From: a bacterium
GTDB lineage: Bacteria; Actinomycetota; Acidimicrobiia; Acidimicrobiales; CATQHL01
DNA length: 34,930 bases
Direction: 5' to 3'
Assembly (NCBI GenBank): GCA_026706565.1
Contig: JAPOYM010000042.1
Coordinates: forward strand, 1 to 34,930
Numbering within the stretch: position 1 is the stretch's first letter; each line of letters begins with the position of its first letter. This document shows positions 26,627-34,876 of this stretch, piece after piece. Position numbers and translations under genes: made by a program. The notes below the pieces were generated by a model. It had not been told where the DNA came from. It was given only the letters and a program-made list of their open reading frames with translations, and made no database searches.

Positions 26627-27547
26627 ATGCCGATTCAGCCCGTCGAGAAGATCTGGATGGACGGTGAGTTCGTGGACTGGCACGACGCCAAGGTGCACAT
26701 CCTCACCCACACCCTGCACTACGGGAACGGCGTATTCGAGGGCATCCGCGCCTACGCGACCGACCGGGGGGCCGCCGTTTTCCGCCTCACGCCCCACATC
26801 GAGCGGCTGTTCCGCAGCGCCAAGATCCTCGGCATCGACATCCCGTACACGCCCGAGGAGCTGGTGGAGGCCACGAAGCAGACCGTGGCGATCAACGAGC
26901 TGGAATCGTGCTACATCCGCCCGCTGGTGTACCTGGGCTACGGCGAGATGGGGCTCAACCCCATGCCCTGCCCGGTGAACGTGTCGATCGCCACCTGGAG
27001 CTGGGGGATCTACCTGGGCGCCGACTCCATCAACACCGGCGTGCGCATGATGATCAGCTCGTGGCAGCGCCACGACCCCAACGCCATGCCGCCGGCCGCC
27101 AAGGGCTGCGGGCACTACATCAACAGCCAGATGGCCAAGGTGTCGGCCCTGAACGCCGGCTACGACGAGGCCATCCTGCTGTCGCCGCAGGGCCACGTCA
27201 GCGAATGCACCGGCGAGAACCTGTTCGTGGTGAGCGGCGGGCGGATCATCACGCCGCCGACCAGCGCGGGCGCCCTCGGGGGCATCACCCAGGACGCCAT
27301 CGAGACCATCGCCGGCGACCTGGAGATCCCGTACGAGACCGGGAACCTGCTGCGCAGCGACCTGTACACGGCCGACGAGGCGTTCCTCAGCGGCACCGCG
27401 GCGGAGGTGGTGCCGATCCGCTCAATCGACGACCGGGAGATCGGCGACCCGGGGCCGGTGACCCGCCAGATCCAGGAGGTCTTCTACGAGGCCGTCCAGG
27501 GGCGGGTGGACCGCTACAAGGAGTGGAACGAGTATGTCAACGAGTAG
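26627..27547 (+). CDS. ilvE: branched-chain amino acid aminotransferase
   Basis: IlvE makes leucine, isoleucine and valine from their 2-oxo acids with glutamate as donor. The 306-residue class IV PLP protein has HTLHYGNGVFEGIRAY, RLFRSAKIL, K159 in AAKGCGHYINSQ (the same residue number as the Escherichia coli PLP lysine), SECTGENLFVV, GITQDAIETIA and FLSGTAAEVVPI. ATG at 26627, with AAGGG about 8 bases upstream. Its last 14 bases overlap the start of cimA. Confidence 0.96.
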   Translation: MPIQPVEKIWMDGEFVDWHDAKVHILTHTLHYGNGVFEGIRAYATDRGAAVFRLTPHIERLFRSAKILGIDIPYTPEELVEATKQTVAINELESCYIRPLVYLGYGEMGLNPMPCPVNVSIATWSWGIYLGADSINTGVRMMISSWQRHDPNAMPPAAKGCGHYINSQMAKVSALNAGYDEAILLSPQGHVSECTGENLFVVSGGRIITPPTSAGALGGITQDAIETIAGDLEIPYETGNLLRSDLYTADEAFLSGTAAEVVPIRSIDDREIGDPGPVTRQIQEVFYEAVQGRVDRYKEWNEYVNE

Positions 27548-29387
27548 CGGCGCGGGCCGCGGGGTGGCCGGCGACGGCGCCGACACCGCCGCGGCAGGCG
27601 CCGCGCCAGCCCTGCCGACCGGGGCCGGTGCTGCTGCTCGAACCGGAGCCGCCGCCGGAGCCGGTACCGCTGAGGCCGGTGCTGCTGCTCGAACCGGAGC
27701 CGCGAGAGCCCGTGCCGTCTGGCTGAGCGGCGACCTCGAAGCCCGGGCCCGGGCCGCGGCGGCCGCCCACCGCACGCCGGCCGCGGTGGAGATCTACGAC
27801 ACCACGCTGCGGGACGGCAGCCAACTCGAGGGCATCTCGCTGACCGTCGAGGACAAGCTGCGCATCGCCCGGGAGCTGGACCGCCTCGGCGTGCACTACA
27901 TCGAGGGCGGCTGGCCGGGCGCCAACCCCAAGGACGACGAGTTCTTCGCCCGGGCCGCCGAGGAGCTGCGGTTGGAGACGGCCCGCCTGGCAGCGTTCGG
28001 CTCCACCCGGCGGGTGGGGGGCCGCTGCGACCGCGACGCCGTGCTGGCGAACCTGCTGGCGGCCGGCACCCGGACGGTGTGCATCGTGGGCAAGTGCTGG
28101 GACTACCACGTCAGCGAGGCGCTGCGCACCAGCCTGGACGAGGGCATCGCCATGGCGGCGGAGTCGGTGGCGTACCTGGTCGGGGCGGGCCGGCGGGTGT
28201 TCTTCGACGCCGAGGGGGCCTTCGACGGCTACAAGCACAACCCGGACTACTCGCTGGCGGTGCTGGCGGCGGTGGCCGAGGCCGGGGCGGAGCGGCTGGT
28301 GCTGTGCGACACCAACGGGGGCTCGCTGCCGCACGAGGTGTACGCCATCGTGGCGGAGATCGTGGACGCCCTCGGCGCCCCGGTCGGGGTGCACCTGCAC
28401 AACGACACCGGCTGCGGGGTGGCCAACGCGCTGGCCGGCGTGCGGGCCGGGGCCACCCAGGTGCAGGGCACGATCAACGGCTACGGCGAGCGCACCGGCA
28501 ACTGCGACCTGGTGCCGATCATCGCCAACCTGAGCCTGAAGATGGGCGTGGCGACGCTGCCGCCGGAGCGGCTGGAGCTGCTGACGTCGGTGTCCCGGCG
28601 GGTGGCGGAGATGGTCAACTGGGTGCCGGACCCCCAGCAGCCCTACGTCGGCACCTCGGCGTTCGCCCACAAGGCCGGGCTGCACGCCAGCGCCCTGGCC
28701 CGGCGCGCCGACGCCTACGAGCACATCGACCCGGTAGCGGTGGGCAACGGCACCCGGTTCGTGGTCTCGGAGATGGCGGGGCGCTCGTCGATAGAGCTGA
28801 AAGCTGAAGAGTTGGGCATCGAGATGGACGCCGCCACCGTGGCCGAGCTGATCGAGACCCTCAAGCGGCTGGAGTACGAGGGGTACCAGTTCGAGGTGGC
28901 CGACGCCTCCCTGGAGCTGTGGATGCGGGCCGCGGCGGGCTGGGAGCAGCCCTGGTTCCGCATCGAGTCGTTCCGAGTGGAGGTGGGGCGCCACATGCGG
29001 CCGGCCGGCGAGCCCCCGCCCGAGGATGCCGCCGCGTTCGCCCAGTGCGAGGCCACCATCAAGCTGTGGGTGGGCGACCAGCGCCGCATGACCGTAGGCG
29101 AGGGCAACGGACCGGTACACGCCCTGCACAACGCCCTGCTGTCGGCGGTCGGCGACCACTATCCCGAGATCGCCCGAATCACCCTCACCGACTACAAGGT
29201 GCGTGTCCTGGACACGGCCGCGGGCACCGCCGCGGTCACCAGGGTGCTGATCGACTCCAGCGACGGCGCCCGCACCTGGACCACCATCGGCGTCTCGGAG
29301 AACATCGTGGAGGCCTCCTGGGAGGCCCTGTCGGACTCCATCGTCTGGGGCCTGCTGCACAGCGGCACCCGAGCACCCGCCGCCTGA
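27534..29387 (+). CDS. cimA: (R)-citramalate synthase with Ala-rich N-terminal extension
   Basis: CimA condenses pyruvate and acetyl-CoA to citramalate, the first step of threonine-independent isoleucine synthesis. After an 84-residue low-complexity Ala/Gly/Arg extension the HMGL-like catalytic domain begins VEIYDTTLRDGSQLEGISLT (D89, R93 and D94 at the active site), then GWPGANPKD, CIVGKCWDYHV, HLHNDTGCGVANAL (metal His), GTINGYGERTGNCDL and FAHKAGLHASA; the C-terminal part is a LeuA-type allosteric dimer domain (about 480-617). The extended YEGYQFE..ASLELW link is typical of the long CimA subtype, separate from LeuA. ATG at 27534 overlaps ilvE by 14 bases, with AAGGAG 10 bases upstream, so translation is coupled. 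An alternative internal start at the catalytic domain cannot be excluded. Confidence 0.93.
   Translation: MSTSSGAGRGVAGDGADTAAAGAAPALPTGAGAAARTGAAAGAGTAEAGAAARTGAARARAVWLSGDLEARARAAAAAHRTPAAVEIYDTTLRDGSQLEGISLTVEDKLRIARELDRLGVHYIEGGWPGANPKDDEFFARAAEELRLETARLAAFGSTRRVGGRCDRDAVLANLLAAGTRTVCIVGKCWDYHVSEALRTSLDEGIAMAAESVAYLVGAGRRVFFDAEGAFDGYKHNPDYSLAVLAAVAEAGAERLVLCDTNGGSLPHEVYAIVAEIVDALGAPVGVHLHNDTGCGVANALAGVRAGATQVQGTINGYGERTGNCDLVPIIANLSLKMGVATLPPERLELLTSVSRRVAEMVNWVPDPQQPYVGTSAFAHKAGLHASALARRADAYEHIDPVAVGNGTRFVVSEMAGRSSIELKAEELGIEMDAATVAELIETLKRLEYEGYQFEVADASLELWMRAAAGWEQPWFRIESFRVEVGRHMRPAGEPPPEDAAAFAQCEATIKLWVGDQRRMTVGEGNGPVHALHNALLSAVGDHYPEIARITLTDYKVRVLDTAAGTAAVTRVLIDSSDGARTWTTIGVSENIVEASWEALSDSIVWGLLHSGTRAPAA
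27624..27702. repeat. 51-bp-period direct repeat in the cimA extension
   Basis: GCCGGTGCTGCTGCTCGAAC and the following GGAGCCG occur at 27624 and again at 27675. In-frame, it doubles a 17-residue Ala/Gly/Arg/Thr segment. Confidence 0.9.
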
Positions 29388-29442
29388 AGGCGCCGGCCAC
29401 GGGACTCGGGTCCCGCATCGGGCCGGTGTTTCAGGACCCGGA

Positions 29443-30285
29443 TCAGTCCGCCAGGGGGGTGAGGGCTTCGGCCAGGGGTTCGAGGACCGCGGGGTCGTGC
29501 GGCGGGGGGAGGTAGCAGATGGCGAGGTCGGCGCCGGCCTCGCGGTAGGCGGCGGCCTGGGCGGCCACTGGGCCGGGGTCGCCGTCGTGGGGCACCCGAA
29601 CGTGGACCGAGGTCATGATCTCGGCCGGGTCGCGTCCGATGGCCCCGCAGGCATCTTCGAGCACCGCGTGCTTGCCCCGGAACTCCTCGACCCCGAAGAC
29701 GGGGCAGTTCCAGTGGTCGGCGTAGCGGGCCACCAGCGGCAGGGTGCGCCGCTCGCCCTGGCCGCCGATGCAGATCGGCGGGTGCGGCTGCTGGACGCCG
29801 GGCGGGTTGTTGCGGGCCTCGCTGAGGGTGAAATAGCGGCCCTCGAAGCTGGTGAGCTCTCGGGTGAGCAGGCCCTTGATGACCTCGCATGCCTCGGCGA
29901 AGCGGTCGAAGCGCTCGGTGAGGGTGCCGAGCTCGATGCCGTAGGCGTCGCACTCCTCGACGTTCCAGCCGGCGCCGATGCCCAACTCCAAGCGGCCGGC
30001 GCTGATGATGTCCAACGAGGACGCCATAGCGGCCAGCACCGCCGGGTGGCGGTAGACGATGCCGTTCACCATAGAGCCGACGCGGATGCGCTTCGTGGCC
30101 TGCGCCAGCGCCGCCAGCGTCGTCCAGCCTTCGAGGCACTCCCCCGCAGAGTCGGAGAAGATCGGGTAGAAGTGGTCGAAGTTCCAGGCCGATGTGAACA
30201 CCGGAATGTCGTCGGCCTCGGTCCAGACGGCCAGCATGTCGGCCCACGCGGTGTCCTGCTGAGAGGTCTTGATCCCGAAGAGCAT
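29443..30285 (-). CDS. LLM-class F420-dependent oxidoreductase (luciferase-like)
   Basis: The 280-residue protein has the bacterial-luciferase-like TIM barrel: TSAWNFDHFYPI near the N-terminus, ALAQATKRIRVGSMVNGIVYRHPAVLA, LEL GIGAGWN (about residue 107), EECDAYGI, PPICIGGQGERRTLPLVARYADHWN, all as in F420-dependent LLM proteins of actinobacteria. The substrate cannot be told from sequence. ATG at 30285 lies 6 bases after TACCGT, so it is likely leaderless. It converges on cimA; 55 bp separate the stops. Confidence 0.92.
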   Translation of the reverse strand: MLFGIKTSQQDTAWADMLAVWTEADDIPVFTSAWNFDHFYPIFSDSAGECLEGWTTLAALAQATKRIRVGSMVNGIVYRHPAVLAAMASSLDIISAGRLELGIGAGWNVEECDAYGIELGTLTERFDRFAEACEVIKGLLTRELTSFEGRYFTLSEARNNPPGVQQPHPPICIGGQGERRTLPLVARYADHWNCPVFGVEEFRGKHAVLEDACGAIGRDPAEIMTSVHVRVPHDGDPGPVAAQAAAYREAGADLAICYLPPPHDPAVLEPLAEALTPLAD

Positions 30286-30291
30286 GGCCGC

Positions 30292-30297
30292 ACGGTA
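30292..30297 (-). promoter_or_regulatory. -10 box TACCGT of the LLM gene
   Basis: Minus-strand TACCGT, 6 bases, ATG: leaderless pattern. Confidence 0.45.
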
Positions 30298-30395
30298 CCG
30301 GACCTCGGCCGGCGCCGGGCGATCTGTCGGGGCGGCGAGTCGGATCGCTGGGCGACGGTTGCTGTCTCGGGCGCTGAAGCCCGACTCGCCGCAAG

Positions 30396-30401
30396 TACAT
30401 T
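30396..30401 (+). promoter_or_regulatory. -10 box TACATT of the gene at 30408
   Basis: TACATT, 6 bases, ATG at 30408; probably drives this gene and gltX. Confidence 0.5.
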
Positions 30402-30407
30402 TGCGCC

Positions 30408-30878
30408 ATGGCCCAGCCCCCCTACGTGCCGCACGCCCCCGGCGGGGCGGCGCCCCACTACACGTCGCCCCCGCAGCGCCGCGGCGGCTGGCGGGCCGGC
30501 CGTCCCGGCGAACTGGCCGAAGGGCCGCAGCCGGCCGGAGACGGGTTCGGCCACCAAGGGCCCGACCAGGGCTACGCCCTGCGCCTAGCGAAGCGCTTCG
30601 TCCCTCGGCTGGCGCTGCAACCCGGCGAGAAGGCCGCCGACGTGGTAGCCGGCTGCGTGACGGTGGCGATCAAGCGGGCCTCGCTGTTCGGCCGGGCGCC
30701 GGTGGCCGCCGACCTGCAGACAGCGTTCGACCACTGGGGGTATCTCGACGCCGGCACGCCCGTGGAGGTGGTGGCCTCGCGGCGGGCGCTGTTCGCCGGC
30801 GCCGGGGGGCACGACGGCTACACCGTCCGCAGCCGCATCGCCGAGGAGGTGCCGCCCGAGGCGCTCGGGGCGCCGTGA
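30408..30878 (+). CDS. unknown protein upstream of gltX
   Basis: I do not recognise this 156-residue protein. Residues 1-50 are Pro/Gly-rich and probably disordered. Residues 55-156 look folded: YALRLAKRFVPRLALQPGEK, ADVVAGCVTVAIKRASLFGRAP, FDHWGYLDAGTPVEVVASRRALF. There is no signal peptide, membrane helix or zinc motif (one Cys). The start is leaderless (-10 box at 30396). Its TGA overlaps the GTG of gltX by 4 bases (GTGA), so the two are translated as a pair, which hints at a role tied to tRNA charging or growth but proves nothing. Confidence 0.75.
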   Translation: MAQPPYVPHAPGGAAPHYTSPPQRRGGWRAGRPGELAEGPQPAGDGFGHQGPDQGYALRLAKRFVPRLALQPGEKAADVVAGCVTVAIKRASLFGRAPVAADLQTAFDHWGYLDAGTPVEVVASRRALFAGAGGHDGYTVRSRIAEEVPPEALGAP

Positions 30879-32230
30879 GCGCGGCGCGGGTGCGGTTCGC
30901 CCCGTCCCCCACGGGGTTCCTGCACGTCGGCTCGGCCCGCACGGCGCTGTTCAACTGGATCTACGCCCGCTCGGTGGGCGGACGGATGCTGCTGCGCATC
31001 GAGGACACCGACGAGGCACGCAACCAGCCCGAGGCAGTCGACCTCATCTACGACCTGCTGACGTGGCTGGGCATCGACTGGGACGAGGCGCCGCTGTTGC
31101 AGTCCCAGCGCCGGGAGCGCCACCGGGAGGCCGTGGAGTCGCTGCTGGAGTGCGGCGCCGCCTACCTGTGCGACGCCGACAACCAGCCCGTAGCGGGGAC
31201 GACGCTGCGGGCCGGTCTGGCGGCCCGGTTCCGGATGCCCGCCGGGCGGAAGGTGTCCTTCCACGACGCGGTGCGCGGGGAGGTGTCCTTCGCCAGCGAC
31301 GACCTGGAGGACTTCGTGGTGTGGCGCTCGGGGGGCGCCGCCACGTTCCTGCTGGCCAACGCCGTCGACGACGTGGACATGGGAGTCAGCCACGCCATCA
31401 GGGGCGAGGACCTCCTGTCGGGGGCGCCGAAGGTGATCCTGCTGCTGGAAGCGCTGGGGGCGCCGCCGCCGGTCTACGCCCACCTGCCGCTGCTGGTGAA
31501 CGCCGCCCGCAAGAAGCTCTCCAAGCGGCGCGACGACGTGTCGCTGGGCGACTACCGGGCCCGCGGCTACCTGCCCGAGGCCATGGCGAACCACCTGGCG
31601 CTGCTGGGCTGGGGGCCGACCGACGGCGTCGAGATCCGCCCCATGGCCGAGATCATCCAGCAGTTCCGCCTGGCCGACGTGAACCGGGCGCCGGCGTTCT
31701 TCGACACCAAGAAGCTGGAGCACTTCAACGGGGTGTACATCCGGGCGTTGAGCACCGAGGAGTACCTGCGGCGCTCCGAGCCGTGGCTGGGCGAGGCGGC
31801 TCCCTGGCCCGCCGAGCGGACCCGCCCCGAGGTGCTGGAGGCCCTGGCCCCGGTGGTGCAGGAGAAGGTGCGCACCCTCGGCGACATCGGCCGCTACGTG
31901 GACTGGCTGTTCCTGGAGGAGCCGCCGGCCGATGACGACTCGTGGCGCAAGGCCATGGGCGGCCCGCAGGCCCCGGCGGTGCTGGACGACGCCATCGCCA
32001 CCTACGCCGCCGCCGACTGGACCCCCGAAGCCGCCCACGCCGCCGCGCTCGCCCTCGCCGAGCGCCACGACCTGAAGCTGGGCAAGGCCCAGGCCCCGAT
32101 CCGGGTGGCGCTCACCGGACGCACCGTCGGCCCGCCGCTCTTCGAGTCCATGGTCCTGCTGGACCGAGCCGAGGTCCTCCGCCGCCTGCGGAACGCCCGG
32201 GCCCGCCTGGATTCGGAGCCCGCCGGCTGA
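30875..32230 (+). CDS. gltX: glutamyl-tRNA synthetase
   Basis: Class I synthetase charging tRNA-Glu (and in bacteria without GlnRS also tRNA-Gln, later amidated). The 451-residue protein starts VRFAPSPTGFLHVGSARTALFNW, with the HIGH-type motif, followed by RIEDTDEARN and the KMSKS-type KKLSKRRDDVSLGDYRARGYLPEA. The C-terminal anticodon-binding part is present (VALTGRTVGPPLFESMVLL). GTG at 30875 begins immediately before VRFAPSPTG, so no longer start is needed. Overlaps the upstream gene by 4 bases. Two tRNA genes for Gln and Glu lie just downstream. Confidence 0.95.
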   Translation: MSAARVRFAPSPTGFLHVGSARTALFNWIYARSVGGRMLLRIEDTDEARNQPEAVDLIYDLLTWLGIDWDEAPLLQSQRRERHREAVESLLECGAAYLCDADNQPVAGTTLRAGLAARFRMPAGRKVSFHDAVRGEVSFASDDLEDFVVWRSGGAATFLLANAVDDVDMGVSHAIRGEDLLSGAPKVILLLEALGAPPPVYAHLPLLVNAARKKLSKRRDDVSLGDYRARGYLPEAMANHLALLGWGPTDGVEIRPMAEIIQQFRLADVNRAPAFFDTKKLEHFNGVYIRALSTEEYLRRSEPWLGEAAPWPAERTRPEVLEALAPVVQEKVRTLGDIGRYVDWLFLEEPPADDDSWRKAMGGPQAPAVLDDAIATYAAADWTPEAAHAAALALAERHDLKLGKAQAPIRVALTGRTVGPPLFESMVLLDRAEVLRRLRNARARLDSEPAG

Positions 32231-32425
32231 CAGTCCTTCCGGGGCGGGGCCCGCCTGGAGACTGAGCGCGCCCAGCTCTTCTCCTCCAAGTGCCGGCAAC
32301 CGTCCCAAGAATCACCACAACCGAGGGCGGTCGACGCCGGGGGCGAAGTCCGGATCGATTACGCAGGCGAGAGACGGACTCGGCACCGGGGGCGCCCGCC
32401 CGGGCCGTCGCCAGCGGGTTGCCGG

Positions 32426-32431
32426 TAGCCT
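32426..32431 (+). promoter_or_regulatory. -10 box TAGCCT of tRNA-Gln
   Basis: TAGCCT lies 12 bases before the mature tRNA end; the same hexamer and spacing precede tRNA-Glu. The 213 bp between gltX and the tRNA hold no other feature I can support. Confidence 0.5.
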
Positions 32432-32443
32432 TGTCCCACCCTT

Positions 32444-32515
32444 TCGGGGGTGGTGTAATAGGCAACACAGCGGGTTCTGGTCCCGTCGTTGGGGGTTCGA
32501 GTCCTCCCCCCCGAG
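32444..32515 (+). tRNA. trnQ: tRNA-Gln (anticodon CUG)
   Basis: 72-base cloverleaf: acceptor TCGGGGG/CCCCCGA with U1-A72 and G73 (both Gln identity elements), anticodon stem GCGGG/CCCGT around TTCTGGT (anticodon CTG), T arm GGGGG-TTCGAGT-CCTCC. CCA is not encoded. Confidence 0.94.
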
Positions 32516-32562
32516 CATCTCCGAGCGCTCCGGTCAGCCGGCGCGCTCCGCCGCATCCGGCG

Positions 32563-34440
32563 CTAACCCTCGGCGGGACAGTCCACGTCGCCCGACGGCA
32601 CGACGAGGTCGACTAGGTACTCGTCCGCGACCGCGGTTACGCAGCGGCTCAGGCCGTAGCTGGTGTGGTCGTTTCCGTCGTAGCTGACGAGCACCCCGGA
32701 GGCGAGTTGGCGGGACACCGACACCGCCCACTCGTAGGGGGTGGCGTTGTCGCCCCGGTTGCCGACGACCAGGATCGGCGGCGCATCCGGGGCAGCGATG
32801 GGGCCGACAGGCAGCGTGCCGGCAACCACCGGCCAGTGCTCACAAGGCAGGCCCGACACCGCCGAGGCTCGCCCGAAATCGCCGGCCACCGCTACCAGCG
32901 CCTCGGTGAAGGCGTCCAACTCTGCACGGTCGGCCGCGCCGCCGTCGGTGCAGACGACGCTGACGAACGCGCCGAGGTCGCCGAGATCGGTGTAGAACTC
33001 GCCCAGCAGGCCGAGCAGCGTCCCGTCGCCGTTCACCGCGGCGGCGAGCCCGTCGAAGAATTCCGGCCAGAGCTCCGAACTGTATGAGGCCATCACCGCC
33101 GCCAGGATCGCACGGGCAGGCCCGAGCACGACCTGCTCGGCGGAGTCCCGCATCGGCTCAGCGTCAATGCGGACCAGCAGCCGGTCGTAAGTCTCCTCGG
33201 GGTCGTCGGTCACCGCGCAGCTCCGATCGCTGCGGCACCAGGCGAACATCGCCTCGATGGCGCGGGTGAAGCCGACCATCTGCCCCACCGCCAGCTCGGC
33301 GCCGCCAAGCGACGGGTCGACCACGCCGTCGAGGACGGCCGCCCGGAGTCGCTCGCCGAACATGTCGGCGTAGAGGAGGCCCAGCCGCGTGCCGTAGCTG
33401 AACCCGAGGAAGCTGATCGTCTCGGTGCCCAGCGCCCGGCGGATGGCCTCCATGTCGCGCACCGTGTCCATGGTGCCGATGTGGCCGACCGCGGCGCCGA
33501 GGTTGGCGACGCACGCCTCGGCGAGGGTGCGCGCCGCGGCATCGAGCTCCGCCTGCTCAGCGGCCGAGTCCGGCGCGGGGTCCACCAGATGGAAGTGCCG
33601 GGCCTCGTCTCGGCACCCGGAAGGGACACTGCCGCCGACGCCTCGAGGATCCCAGCCGACCACATCGAAGCGCCCCAGCAACTCATTCGACAGCCCGGCC
33701 CCGAAGTCCAGGAAGCCGTCCATGCCTCCGCCGGGGCCGCCCGGATTGACCAGCAGGTAGCCGATCCGCAGGGCGGGGTCGCGGGCGGGAACCATGCCGA
33801 CAGCCAACTCCACCGCTGCGCCGCGGGGATCGTCGTGATCGAGGGGCACCGTCACGGTGCCGCACAGGTAATCCCGCTCGCAGTCGGCGAACTGCAGCAT
33901 CACCGGCACATCCGGCCGCTCGCCGACGGGCGCCGGCACCGCGTCCTGCACTTCGTCATCGCGGGCCGGCTCGTGCGGCGGCGCGGCCTCGGGCGGTTCA
34001 GGCGGCGCCGCGGGCTCAGGCAACTCGGGCGGCAAGGGCTCGGGGGGCTCAGGCGGCGCCGCGGGCTCAGGCAACTCGGACGGCAAGGGCTCGGGGGGCT
34101 CAGGCGGCGCCGCAGGCTCGGGGGGTATAGAAGGCGGCTGTGGCGGCGGACCGGCCGGCACACCTGCGGCGGCGGGCGCCACCGATGGCCCGTGTTCGTC
34201 CGGCGCGGCAGGTTCGACCGCTTCGCCGCCCCCCTCGGCCATCCCGGCGGGCGGAAGTCCAGGCTCCGGCGCGCTCGGCAGCTCCTCGCCTGACGACGGC
34301 TCGGGCGCCTCGACGGGCACCCCCGCAGCAGGCTCGCGACCCGCGGGTCCGCCGCCTCCGGCACCGCCGCCGCACGCCGCCGCGACGAGCATCACCGCCA
34401 CGAGCGCGGCGACCATCCTACCCAACCCACCGCCGAGCAC
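32563..34440 (-). CDS. lipoprotein alpha/beta hydrolase (Tap/SlpD-like peptidase family)
   Basis: The 625-residue product has a lipoprotein signal peptide ending LVAAAC at about residue 23, so it is probably lipid-anchored outside the membrane. Residues 24-175 are a long Pro/Glu/Ala stalk with a 17-residue repeat. The hydrolase domain follows: C.RDYLCGTVTVPLDHDDP, LLVNPGGPGGGMDGF, FDVVGWDPRGVGGS, the nucleophile elbow GFSYGTRLGLLYADMF, the acid in GNRGDNATPYEWA and the base in YDGNDHTSYG. This is the tripeptidyl-aminopeptidase-like family, cleaving peptides or esters; the substrate is unknown. GTG at 34440 lies 6 bases after TAGGGT (leaderless); ATG at about 34416, nearer the hydrophobic core, is an alternative. 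Confidence 0.92.
   Translation of the reverse strand: MLGGGLGRMVAALVAVMLVAAACGGGAGGGGPAGREPAAGVPVEAPEPSSGEELPSAPEPGLPPAGMAEGGGEAVEPAAPDEHGPSVAPAAAGVPAGPPPQPPSIPPEPAAPPEPPEPLPSELPEPAAPPEPPEPLPPELPEPAAPPEPPEAAPPHEPARDDEVQDAVPAPVGERPDVPVMLQFADCERDYLCGTVTVPLDHDDPRGAAVELAVGMVPARDPALRIGYLLVNPGGPGGGMDGFLDFGAGLSNELLGRFDVVGWDPRGVGGSVPSGCRDEARHFHLVDPAPDSAAEQAELDAAARTLAEACVANLGAAVGHIGTMDTVRDMEAIRRALGTETISFLGFSYGTRLGLLYADMFGERLRAAVLDGVVDPSLGGAELAVGQMVGFTRAIEAMFAWCRSDRSCAVTDDPEETYDRLLVRIDAEPMRDSAEQVVLGPARAILAAVMASYSSELWPEFFDGLAAAVNGDGTLLGLLGEFYTDLGDLGAFVSVVCTDGGAADRAELDAFTEALVAVAGDFGRASAVSGLPCEHWPVVAGTLPVGPIAAPDAPPILVVGNRGDNATPYEWAVSVSRQLASGVLVSYDGNDHTSYGLSRCVTAVADEYLVDLVVPSGDVDCPAEG
33990..34125. repeat. 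51-bp tandem repeat in the lipoprotein stalk
   Basis: GGCGGCGCCGC recurs at 34001, 34052 and 34103 within near-identical 51-bp units, in-frame, encoding the PEPAAPPEPPEPLPPEL stalk repeat. Confidence 0.9.
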
Positions 34441-34446
34441 CGCCCC

Positions 34447-34452
34447 ACCCTA
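34447..34452 (-). promoter_or_regulatory. -10 box TAGGGT of the lipoprotein hydrolase gene
   Basis: Minus-strand TAGGGT, 6 bases, GTG: leaderless pattern. Confidence 0.45.
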
Positions 34453-34533
34453 ACCACGGGACTGGCGCCCGCCGGGACTCCCCAGAGCAGTTGCGGTGGG
34501 CGGTGCCGGTGGTCGGGGCGGGGTGGGGGCCGC

Positions 34534-34539
34534 TAGCCT
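34534..34539 (+). promoter_or_regulatory. -10 box TAGCCT of tRNA-Glu
   Basis: Located 12 bases before the tRNA, as for tRNA-Gln. Confidence 0.5.
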
Positions 34540-34551
34540 GTGGGGTGACCT

Positions 34552-34624
34552 GCCCCGTTCGTCTAGAGGCCTAGGACGCCAGATTCTCAATCTGGTAACA
34601 CGGGTTCGAATCCCGTACGGGGTG
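34552..34624 (+). tRNA. trnE: tRNA-Glu (anticodon CUC)
   Basis: 73-base cloverleaf: acceptor GCCCCGT/ACGGGGT (first pair G-U), anticodon stem CCAGA/TCTGG around TTCTCAA (anticodon CTC), T arm ACGGG-TTCGAAT-CCCGT, discriminator G. CCA is not encoded. Confidence 0.95.
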
Positions 34625-34652
34625 CCCAGCCGCCGATCGCCGCGAGGCCTCC

Positions 34653-34826
34653 ATGACGACCCACATCGTGGACGGGCCCTGCCCCAGCCCCGACTGCCTC
34701 GCGCTGGTCTCCTACGGCATCGACCACGTCGACGGCGTCCGGGTGCTGGCCGGCACCTGCAAGGTGTGCGGCGCCTACCGGGCCTACGACGGCGCCAAGA
34801 ACATCACCGTCATGCCCGAGGAGTAG
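34653..34826 (+). CDS. 57-residue zinc-ribbon-like mini-protein
   Basis: Short gene (MTTHIVDGPCPSPDC...) with four cysteines in two knuckles, C10-x4-C15 and C36-x2-C39, the spacing of a zinc ribbon. GCGAGG lies 5-6 bases before the ATG. It begins 28 bases after tRNA-Glu with no promoter visible between them, so it is probably co-transcribed with that tRNA, and a strong hairpin follows its stop. Codon use is GC-rich at third positions, as in real genes here. Function unknown. Confidence 0.72.
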   Translation: MTTHIVDGPCPSPDCLALVSYGIDHVDGVRVLAGTCKVCGAYRAYDGAKNITVMPEE

Positions 34827-34843
34827 CCGGGGACACAACGGCG

Positions 34844-34869
34844 CGGCCCCGACGGCAGGGTCGGGGCCG
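34844..34869 (+). terminator. hairpin terminator after the zinc-ribbon gene
   Basis: CGGCCCCGAC and GTCGGGGCCG form a perfect 10-bp stem with a 6-base loop, 17 bases after the stop. No T tract on either side; it separates two convergent units (this gene and tRNA-Pro). Confidence 0.65.
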
Positions 34870-34876
34870 AGAGGCG

